DNA of 5,547 nt from positions 1-5,547 of the forward strand of contig DATNIC010000251.1 in assembly GCA_035604635.1 (NCBI GenBank), in the 5' to 3' direction. This DNA comes from DATNIC01 sp035604635. GTDB lineage: Bacteria; Vulcanimicrobiota; Vulcanimicrobiia; Vulcanimicrobiales; Vulcanimicrobiaceae. Made by a program: the position numbers and the translations under genes. This document shows, one piece after another, positions 1 through 5,046 of the stretch (its first letter is position 1; each line of letters opens with the position of its first letter). Under the pieces are notes generated by a model that had not been told where the DNA came from, did no database searches, and saw nothing but the letters and a program-made list of their open reading frames with translations.

Positions 1-1
1 C

Positions 2-520
2 GTCGTGTTCATGCTCAACGAACGGCCGCCGGGCAAGGATTTCAATATCTTGCTCCAAATCCGCGGTCGTCGCATTGCCGTCCGGGTTGAGGTGGTACAC
101 GAAGAGACCGGTCAAGGCGGGCACCGCTTCGGCTGTAAGTACGTCGGACTCAAAGCGGACGATTGGGACGCCATCGTCCGCTACGTGAACGATACGCCCG
201 AGCCCGAGAACAAAGCAGCCGAAGAGCTCAAGGAGCAACAGCAAAAGCCGGACGATGCGTATCGCGTCATCCCGATGGCCGTGCAAGAGAAGCTCGTCGC
301 GATTCTCGTTAAGACAAACCGCCTCGAGCCGCCGGCCGAAGGACAGGCGCCCGCGCTACGCATGACCTATCTCGGAGCGTCGAAAAAGGCGGACGGAACG
401 AAACTCCACAACGTCACGATCCACAGCCGGAGGCAAATCAACGACGAGTGGGTCGCCTTCGACACGCAGTTTCGGATCGACGAAGCCGGGAACATAGAAC
501 AGCAGGAAAAGCACCACTGA
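2..520 (+). CDS. PilZ-domain protein with unassigned C-terminal domain, 5'-truncated by window edge
   Basis: Probably a cyclic-di-GMP-responsive PilZ protein, cytoplasmic, with no signal peptide or membrane segment visible. The open frame runs in from the window edge, so a GTG at 5 and an ATG at 11 are unlikely to be the true start. The first 60 or so visible residues match the second half of a PilZ beta barrel: a strand with GRRIAVRVEVV, then HRFGCKYVGL and the closing helix DDWDAIVRYVND. The RxxxR and D/NxSxxG ligand motifs would lie upstream and cannot be checked. A charged, glutamine-rich linker (about residues 64-85 after the GTG) leads to a second domain of roughly 75 residues with MAVQEKLVAILVKTNRLE, LHNVTIHSR and EWVAFDTQF, which I cannot assign. 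The gene is convergent with the small membrane protein gene, with 14 bases between their stops. PilZ assignment is fairly secure; the ligand and output are unknown. Confidence -1.
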   Translation, partial: VVFMLNERPPGKDFNILLQIRGRRIAVRVEVVHEETGQGGHRFGCKYVGLKADDWDAIVRYVNDTPEPENKAAEELKEQQQKPDDAYRVIPMAVQEKLVAILVKTNRLEPPAEGQAPALRMTYLGASKKADGTKLHNVTIHSRRQINDEWVAFDTQFRIDEAGNIEQQEKHH

Positions 521-537
521 ACGCCATCGGCGCGTCA
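518..537. terminator. Short GC hairpin across two convergent stop codons
   Basis: Between the convergent PilZ and small membrane protein genes, CGCC (522-525) can pair with GGCG (529-532) around an ATC loop. The two stop codons, TGA at 518-520 on plus and TCA at 535-537, can extend the stem across a small bulge. There is no T-run on either side, so this is not a textbook intrinsic terminator. It may slow polymerase, protect 3' ends, or be chance in GC-rich DNA. Confidence -1.
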
Positions 538-759
538 GGCTCGTGGTAACAGGAAAAATAACACGATGGCGATGACGACGATGACCGCGAGCCCGATCGA
601 CACGGGACCTAGTCTTTGGTGATGACGCGCTAGATCGCGGAGCGACGTGAAGAGCAGCGCGATGAAGAACGCCATCCCGATCCAGGTAGTCCACAAGCGC
701 GCCGCGCCCATCGGCGTGTTGACGCTGCCGAAAATGTCGACCGGCGAAAGTGCAAGCAT
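535..759 (-). CDS. Small two-helix membrane protein, coupled to the thiamine diphosphate enzyme gene
   Basis: Unrecognised 74-residue inner-membrane protein. Two hydrophobic segments are clear: about residues 22-40 (LWTTWIGMAFFIALLFTSL) and 52-71 (PVSIGLAVIVVIAIVLFFLL). They are joined by a short basic loop, RDLARHHQR. By the positive-inside rule the loop should face the cytoplasm, with both termini outside. There is no signal-peptide cleavage site and no known motif. The start is well supported: ATG at 759-757 follows a strong AAAGGAG (765-771) after five bases. That ribosome site overlaps the TAA stop of the upstream thiamine diphosphate gene, which ends 10 bases away, so the two are very likely co-transcribed and translationally coupled. 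It could anchor or help an associated enzyme or transporter, or simply be a co-transcribed small protein. It is real as a gene with good confidence; its function is unknown. Confidence -1.
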   Translation of the reverse strand: MLALSPVDIFGSVNTPMGAARLWTTWIGMAFFIALLFTSLRDLARHHQRLGPVSIGLAVIVVIAIVLFFLLPRA

Positions 760-764
760 CTAAG

Positions 765-772
765 CTCCTTTA
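765..772 (-). promoter_or_regulatory. Ribosome binding site embedded in the upstream stop codon
   Basis: On the minus strand the sequence TAAAGGAG contains both the TAA stop of the thiamine diphosphate gene and the AAAGGAG Shine-Dalgarno of the small membrane protein gene, five bases before its ATG. This fixes the start of the small gene and suggests that terminating ribosomes re-initiate on it. Confidence -1.
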
Positions 773-2503
773 CGCGGAGTGACCGGCGACCGCCGGATCG
801 GTACGGACGCAAATAACGGACGGGCCCTCGATCCTGCGGGCATCGTCGAGCGCGGCGCGCAGATCGCTGAGCCGGTCGACGCGCACTCCATGCGCGCCGA
901 ACCCCCGCGCGATCGCCGCATAGTCGGGCCCGGACGTATCGGTCCCCGGCCACGGGCCCGATTCGTCGCCGTCGCGATAGCGCTTGAGCGCGCCCTTCAC
1001 GGCAGCGTACGACGAGTTGTCGTTGAGGATGAACGTGATCGGCAGCTTGAGTCCGGCCGCCGACCAGAGCGCCTGGATTCCGAATTGGAAAACGCCGTCC
1101 CCGACGAGGGAGTAGACGCGCCTGCGCAAGCCCAGCGCGACCCCGACCGCCGCGCCCATCCCCCAGCCAAGCGATCCGCCCGACGACTTGTGATACGTCC
1201 GGTTCGACTCGGAGAACGTGATGTTGAGCATGTCGCTCCCCGCCGTCGTCGGCTGGCCGACGATCACACAGTCGTCTTCGAGCAGGCCATGCAGCGCTTG
1301 CGCCAGGGCTTGGATGTCGATGGGGACTCTCCCGAATTGCGCCCTCGCCCTCGCGCGGCGCGCGTTCGCGATTTCACGATAAGTCGCGACGGAGCGCGCG
1401 CGAAATGCCGCGCGTTCGAGACCGGCAGCTTCGCCGTAAGGTAAGGCTGCGCTCACGTCGGCTAACGCGAGCTTCACGTTCCCGACGAGCGCAACGTCGG
1501 CCGGATCGACCTTCGCAATCTCCATCGGATCGCAGCACAGATGCACGATCGTCGCGTTCGGCGGGACGTTTGGCACCTTCGCAGCATCGTATTCCATCGT
1601 CGATGGGGCGCCCGCAAAGAAAATCACGTCGGCTTCGCTTACTGCCGGATGCTGCGCGCTGTAAAATCCCGCAAAACGCGTACCGTTGGGCGCGACACCG
1701 TTCCACTGCATCGTTCTTCGCTCTTCGAGGAGCACGACCGCGTCGAGCCGGCTGGCGAGCGTCTCAAGTTCGGCACGCGCATCGTTCCGTGCAACTTCGC
1801 TTCCGGCGACGATGATGAGCCGCTGCGCAGCCGCGAGGCGGCGCGCCGCCTCGGCGACGCTTTCCGGATCGGGGCGGCGCCGCGCCCGAACGACGCGTCG
1901 CTTCACGTCCGGGATCAAAACGTGCGCGGACGACTCCATGATGTCTTGCGGCAGCCCGAGATAAACGGGACCGCCCGGCTCCGCCGTTGCCGCTTTCAGC
2001 GCGCGGATCAGGTCTTCGGCGACTTGTTCGGGACGAAGTGCGATCCGGTCGTAGACGACGTGTTGACGGACGTAGTCGCGCTGATGCGAGGCGGTCGTGA
2101 AGCCGCCGCGATTTTGGATCTCCGTCGACTTCATCCCGTTGAGGATCACGACCGGACTGCGCGCGAGTTGCGCGCAGTCCAAGTGCGCCACGCAATTTGC
2201 GAGACCGACGTTGGTGTGCAGATAGGCGACCGCCGGGCGGCCGGTGACCCGCGTGTAGCCGTCGGCGGCCGCAATTGCGATCGACTCGTGCGTTACGAGT
2301 ACCAAGCGAACGTCGGGATACTGAGCTGAAACGTCGAGGAAAGCGGCTTCGGTACTCCCGGGGCACGTGAAGACGTGATCGATTCCCCACGCGCGCAAGA
2401 TTTCGAAGACGGCGCGTGCCGGGGCGCCCTTAGCAGAGGCTTCTGCGGGCCGGGCTGGGGAAGTGTCAAGCATGGCAACGCATTCGGTCCAGCAACGGGA
2501 CAT
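770..2503 (-). CDS. Thiamine diphosphate-dependent enzyme, benzoylformate decarboxylase/acetolactate synthase-like
   Basis: Cytoplasmic enzyme expected to decarboxylate a 2-oxo acid or join two carbonyl compounds using thiamine diphosphate and Mg2+. All three domains of the family are present. The N-terminal pyrimidine-binding domain has CPGSTE (S50, E52), the catalytic Glu in THES (E73) and AYLHTNVG (H96). A central domain spans about 210-350. The C-terminal diphosphate-binding domain has GDG (468-470) and LNDNSSY (N494, N496). Benzoylformate decarboxylase has Ser26, Glu47 and His70 at the positions of S50, E73 and H96, and GDG...ALW followed by NNGTY. Its second active-site His (His281) seems replaced, around APNGTRF (271-277). 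At 577 residues it is slightly longer than that enzyme (about 528). The ATG at 2503 has a good ribosome site (AGAGG, 2510-2514); ATG at 2473 (567 residues) is possible but has none. Either start overlaps the divergent hydrolase gene. Acetolactate synthase-like or another 2-oxo acid lyase is an alternative; the family is certain, the substrate is not. Confidence -1.
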   Translation of the reverse strand: MSRCWTECVAMLDTSPARPAEASAKGAPARAVFEILRAWGIDHVFTCPGSTEAAFLDVSAQYPDVRLVLVTHESIAIAAADGYTRVTGRPAVAYLHTNVGLANCVAHLDCAQLARSPVVILNGMKSTEIQNRGGFTTASHQRDYVRQHVVYDRIALRPEQVAEDLIRALKAATAEPGGPVYLGLPQDIMESSAHVLIPDVKRRVVRARRRPDPESVAEAARRLAAAQRLIIVAGSEVARNDARAELETLASRLDAVVLLEERRTMQWNGVAPNGTRFAGFYSAQHPAVSEADVIFFAGAPSTMEYDAAKVPNVPPNATIVHLCCDPMEIAKVDPADVALVGNVKLALADVSAALPYGEAAGLERAAFRARSVATYREIANARRARARAQFGRVPIDIQALAQALHGLLEDDCVIVGQPTTAGSDMLNITFSESNRTYHKSSGGSLGWGMGAAVGVALGLRRRVYSLVGDGVFQFGIQALWSAAGLKLPITFILNDNSSYAAVKGALKRYRDGDESGPWPGTDTSGPDYAAIARGFGAHGVRVDRLSDLRAALDDARRIEGPSVICVRTDPAVAGHSA

Positions 2504-3320
2504 CGAATACCTCTACCTCCAGCACGGCGACCTGCGCCTGGCCGCGCGGCTGTATCAGCCGGACGGACCCGGCCCCTTCCCGGCCGTCGTCGAAGTGCAC
2601 GGCGGCGCCTGGACCTCGGGTGACCGGTTCAGCAACGTCGCGATCGATACGGCACTTGCAACGGCAGGGGTCGTCGTCCTCGCGCTCGATTTCCGGATGC
2701 CGCCAGGCAGCGTCTATCCCGCGGCGGTCGCCGACGTCAACTATGGGGTCCGCTGGCTGAAGGCGCACGCGGGCGAATTCGGCAGCCGGCCCGATCTCGT
2801 CGGCGGCATCGCGACGTCGAGCGGCGCGCAGACGCTGCTGTTGGTCGCACTGCGTCCGAACGATCCGCGCTACGCGACGATTCCGCTCGCCGAATCGCCG
2901 GTGATCGATGCGACGCTTAGCTTCGTTGCCGTCGGCTGGCCGATCGCCAATCCGCTGGCACGCTATCGTATGGCCAAAGAGAAAGGCAACGACAAGCTCG
3001 TCGCGTCGCACGATCAATATTGGCGCAGCGAAGCGGCGATGGCCGAAGGCAATCCGCAATTGATCCTCGAGCGCGGAGAGGCGATCAAGAATTTGCCGCC
3101 GCTCCTGATCGTACAAGGGACGAACGACGACAACGTCACGCCGGATATGGCCGACAACTTCACGGCGTCATATCGCGATGCGGGCGGCTCCGTCGAGCTG
3201 CACAAGTTTGCGGGTCAACCGCACTCGTTCATCAAGGATCCCGTCGGATCAGCGGGTATGGAAGCGCTCGGCTTCATTACGCGCTTCGTCCTCAAACAAG
3301 GCTCCCGCATCGGCGCGTGA
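2472..3320 (+). CDS. Alpha/beta hydrolase, esterase/lipase type
   Basis: A 282-residue soluble serine hydrolase, probably an esterase acting on a small ester or lactone; no signal peptide is seen. Landmarks in order: oxyanion-hole motif HGGAW (43-47) after the strand PAVVEV; a nucleophile elbow ATSSG (114-118) with S116 as the expected nucleophile; acid D219 in GTNDDNV (216-222); and the general base H251 in GQPHSF. HGGxW followed by a helix and YPAAVADVNYGVRWLKAHA resembles the hormone-sensitive lipase/BD-FAE-like group. The first position of the usual GxSxG is Ala, a tolerated variant in this superfamily. ATG at 2472 is preferred: GGGGAA (2457-2462) lies nine bases upstream, and the GTG at 2463 is too close to it. 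Later in-frame starts would cut the first beta strand. The start overlaps that of the divergent thiamine diphosphate gene, and the stop lies four bases from the convergent dienelactone hydrolase gene. Fold and triad are well supported; the substrate is unknown. Confidence -1.
   Translation: MATHSVQQRDIEYLYLQHGDLRLAARLYQPDGPGPFPAVVEVHGGAWTSGDRFSNVAIDTALATAGVVVLALDFRMPPGSVYPAAVADVNYGVRWLKAHAGEFGSRPDLVGGIATSSGAQTLLLVALRPNDPRYATIPLAESPVIDATLSFVAVGWPIANPLARYRMAKEKGNDKLVASHDQYWRSEAAMAEGNPQLILERGEAIKNLPPLLIVQGTNDDNVTPDMADNFTASYRDAGGSVELHKFAGQPHSFIKDPVGSAGMEALGFITRFVLKQGSRIGA
2510..2520 (-). promoter_or_regulatory. Candidate ribosome binding site for the thiamine diphosphate enzyme, inside the divergent gene
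   Basis: Read on the minus strand this is GGAGGTAGAGG, with AGAGG six bases before the ATG at 2503. It lies within codons 13-17 of the plus-strand hydrolase. The alternative ATG at 2473 has no purine-rich site at a proper distance, so this element favours the longer protein. Since the same bases encode Tyr-Leu-Tyr-Leu-Gln in the other gene, it could be coincidental. Confidence -1.
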
Positions 3321-3325
3321 GCGCC
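3312..3325. terminator. Short GC hairpin at the convergent hydrolase junction
   Basis: GGCGC (3312-3316) pairs perfectly with GCGCC (3321-3325) around a GTGA tetraloop (3317-3320). On the plus strand the loop has the stable GNRA form. The TGA stop of the alpha/beta hydrolase lies in the loop, and the last base of the stem is in the TAG stop of the dienelactone hydrolase on the other strand. A second small inverted repeat, ATCAC-TTT-GTGAT, follows at 3332-3344. No T-run is present, so termination activity is only a possibility. Confidence -1.
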
Positions 3326-4071
3326 TAGTCGATCACTTTGTGATACTTTAGGAACTCGACGAGCATCGCCCAGGCTTCGCGCGCGGCGCCCGGATGGTAA
3401 ACGTTCGGACGTGCATGGCAGAAAAATCCATGGTCCGCGTCCGAAAACACGACGTGCGTGTGCGGGGCCGATTTCGCGGCGATCATCGCATCCTCGACGG
3501 CGCGGCGCTGCTCGGCCGTGATGTGGCTATCGAGCCCGGCCCAAAAGAAGAGGATCGGCCCGTGTTCTTTTGGCGCGAAGTGCGCCCACTTGGGCGCGAT
3601 GTTTCCGCCGTAGAACGAGATCGCCGCGCCGAGCGGGACGTGCGCGTTCCCTAAGTACGCGACGCGGCCGCCCATGCAGAATCCCACCGCGGCGGTCCGC
3701 TCCGCGGGGACGCCTTCTTTGCGCAGCCATTCCCACGCCGCGACGAAATCCGCGGCTTGGCCCTCCGTCGAGAGGCCGGCGCGATGGACGTTCATATCGC
3801 TCGGTTGGCCCCCGTCGTAGTTGCCGACGGCGCCGTCGCCGGTGCGATGGTAGAGCTCCGGCGCGATCGCTACGAAGCCGAGCTCGTTGGCGAAACGGGC
3901 CGCGACCTCGCGCAGATATCCCGTCACTCCGAAGGCCTCTTGCAGCACGATGATCCCCGGTCCGTCCTTTACCGGCTTGGACGGACGCGCGACGTATGCG
4001 ATCATCCGTGTCCCGTCGGCGACTCGCAACTCGACTTTTTCCGTCGCCATCGGCGCAGAGATCGTACTCAT
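3325..4071 (-). CDS. Dienelactone hydrolase family protein
   Basis: A 248-residue cytoplasmic alpha/beta hydrolase of the dienelactone hydrolase family, the usual length for it (about 236). Family members hydrolyse dienelactones such as 4-carboxymethylenebut-2-en-4-olide to maleylacetate, though many paralogues have other substrates. The classic Cys-Asp-His triad is complete: C132 in GFCMGG (130-135), D181 in AGLDSHIT and H214 in DADHGFF. The family Glu that activates the Cys is present as E45 in LQEAFGV. Start at ATG 4071 is supported by AAGGGAG (4078-4084) six bases upstream, which overlaps the TAA stop of the amidohydrolase gene. The frame stays open further upstream, but that part only shadows the amidohydrolase. 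It is the last gene of a unit with a ring-cleavage dioxygenase and an amidohydrolase, so a role in breaking down an aromatic ring-cleavage product is likely. It could instead be a general carboxymethylenebutenolidase-like esterase. Family is certain; substrate is inferred from neighbours. Confidence -1.
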   Translation of the reverse strand: MSTISAPMATEKVELRVADGTRMIAYVARPSKPVKDGPGIIVLQEAFGVTGYLREVAARFANELGFVAIAPELYHRTGDGAVGNYDGGQPSDMNVHRAGLSTEGQAADFVAAWEWLRKEGVPAERTAAVGFCMGGRVAYLGNAHVPLGAAISFYGGNIAPKWAHFAPKEHGPILFFWAGLDSHITAEQRRAVEDAMIAAKSAPHTHVVFSDADHGFFCHARPNVYHPGAAREAWAMLVEFLKYHKVID

Positions 4072-4077
4072 ATCAGG

Positions 4078-4085
4078 CTCCCTTA
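4078..4085 (-). promoter_or_regulatory. Ribosome binding site embedded in the amidohydrolase stop codon
   Basis: The minus-strand sequence TAAGGGAG joins the TAA stop of the amidohydrolase to the AAGGGAG Shine-Dalgarno of the dienelactone hydrolase, six bases before its ATG. It fixes that start and has the same design as the site at 765-772. Confidence -1.
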
Positions 4086-5045
4086 CAACTTGGCGAAATC
4101 GAACATCCCGTCGAAGACCCGCTGGGCGTTGCCGACGAAGATCGCCTCGGTGTCTTCCTTCGACAAGCCCGTCTGCACGATATAGTCTGCCGCGCCTTTG
4201 TACGCGGCGTCGCGGAAAAACGGATAGTCCGTGCCGAATACGAGCCGGTCGGCACCGTACGCCTCGCACGCGCAGCGCAGCGCCGGCGGGTAGCCGTTGA
4301 CGGTATCGTACCAAAACTTCCGCGCCACGTCTTGCAGCGGCGCTTGATCCGGTAAATCCTTGCGCACGGGCCGGTCGATACGATGCATCAGGAACGGCAG
4401 CGTTCCCCCAAGATGCGGCATGATGACGCGGACGTTGGGGAATTTCTCGGTGAAGCCCGATTGCATCATCTGCACGGCGCAAAGCGTATCTTCAGCCGTC
4501 CCGCCGAGCGGCCACAAAAGGCCGCTTTTCACGATCGGCTGCGAACCGCATGCCAGACCGGCGGGATGAATGAACAAGACCGCGCGCCGGCGGTCGAGCT
4601 CAGCATAGATCGGATCGAAAAAACGCTCGCCCAGGCTGCGTCCCATCACCGAGGTCGTCAGCGTGATCCCGGGCATCGTCAGCTCGTCGAGGGCGCGAGC
4701 CATCTCCTCGAGTGCCGCGTCGACATGCGGCAGCGGCAGCGCGGCGAAGGCGGAAAACTGCGTCGGATACGCGCGCATCAGCTCGGCGTACATATCGTTC
4801 GCATATTGCGCGGCCGTGACGGCCTTCTGCTTCTCTTCAAAAAACGGCATGAGGCCCGAGACGGACAGGATCTGCAGCGCGACGTCGGCCTCCCGCATCA
4901 CTCTGAACCGAGCTTCTAGATCTTCCTTGAGGCTGGGCCAGGTTACGGGCCGGCCGAGATGCGTCCCCGATTCGATCCCGCCGAGCCTGTCGAGCAGGTC
5001 GAGGTATTCGGTCGAAAGGTAGTGTGCGTGGACGTCGACCCGCAC
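4083..5045 (-). CDS. Amidohydrolase of the ACMSD/LigJ/LigW family (amidohydrolase 2)
   Basis: A 320-residue TIM-barrel metalloenzyme of the amidohydrolase 2 family. This family includes aminocarboxymuconate-semialdehyde decarboxylase (ACMSD), 5-carboxyvanillate decarboxylase, gamma-resorcylate decarboxylase and 4-oxalomesaconate hydratase. Metal and catalytic positions are complete: HxH at the first strand (H6, H8 in VDVHAHY), H160 in LFIHPAG, H211 in IMPHLGG and D273 in FGTDYPFF. This matches the His9/His11/His177/His228/Asp294 set of bacterial ACMSD. The length is close to ACMSD (about 335). The start is a GTG at 5045, one base after the TAG of the dioxygenase gene, with only a weak GGGA upstream. 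The HxH motif at residue 6 leaves no room for a later start. In a unit with an extradiol dioxygenase and a dienelactone hydrolase, it most likely decarboxylates or hydrates a ring-cleavage product. Family membership is certain; decarboxylase versus hydratase or hydrolase cannot be decided. Confidence -1.
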   Translation of the reverse strand: MRVDVHAHYLSTEYLDLLDRLGGIESGTHLGRPVTWPSLKEDLEARFRVMREADVALQILSVSGLMPFFEEKQKAVTAAQYANDMYAELMRAYPTQFSAFAALPLPHVDAALEEMARALDELTMPGITLTTSVMGRSLGERFFDPIYAELDRRRAVLFIHPAGLACGSQPIVKSGLLWPLGGTAEDTLCAVQMMQSGFTEKFPNVRVIMPHLGGTLPFLMHRIDRPVRKDLPDQAPLQDVARKFWYDTVNGYPPALRCACEAYGADRLVFGTDYPFFRDAAYKGAADYIVQTGLSKEDTEAIFVGNAQRVFDGMFDFAKL

Positions 5046-5046
5046 G

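Noticed and set aside
5..13. GTG at 5 or ATG at 11 as the true start of the PilZ gene
   Set aside because: The frame is open to the window edge and the visible sequence begins in the middle of the PilZ barrel, so the gene should start further upstream.
779..2329. Long plus-strand open frames (221 and 262 codons) opposite the thiamine diphosphate gene
   Set aside because: Both lie in the frame whose codons pair base for base with those of the real gene. Stops appear there only where the real gene uses TTA, CTA or TCA, which are rare in GC-rich genes. Their translations are Arg-rich, low in hydrophobic structure and match no family.
2464..2469. A minus-strand TTGACA resembling a -35 promoter element
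   Set aside because: It lies inside the start of the thiamine diphosphate gene and no TATAAT-like -10 follows at 16-18 bases, so it is probably chance.
2466..3116. A 216-codon minus-strand open frame opposite the alpha/beta hydrolase
   Set aside because: It is in the same codon-complementary register, has an Arg/Asp-rich composition and no domain, while the plus strand has a complete catalytic triad.
4072..4482. In-frame upstream extension of the dienelactone hydrolase to 385 codons
   Set aside because: The extra 137 residues overlap the amidohydrolase gene, look like a frame shadow and have no family match. The ATG at 4071 has a strong ribosome site and gives the normal family length.
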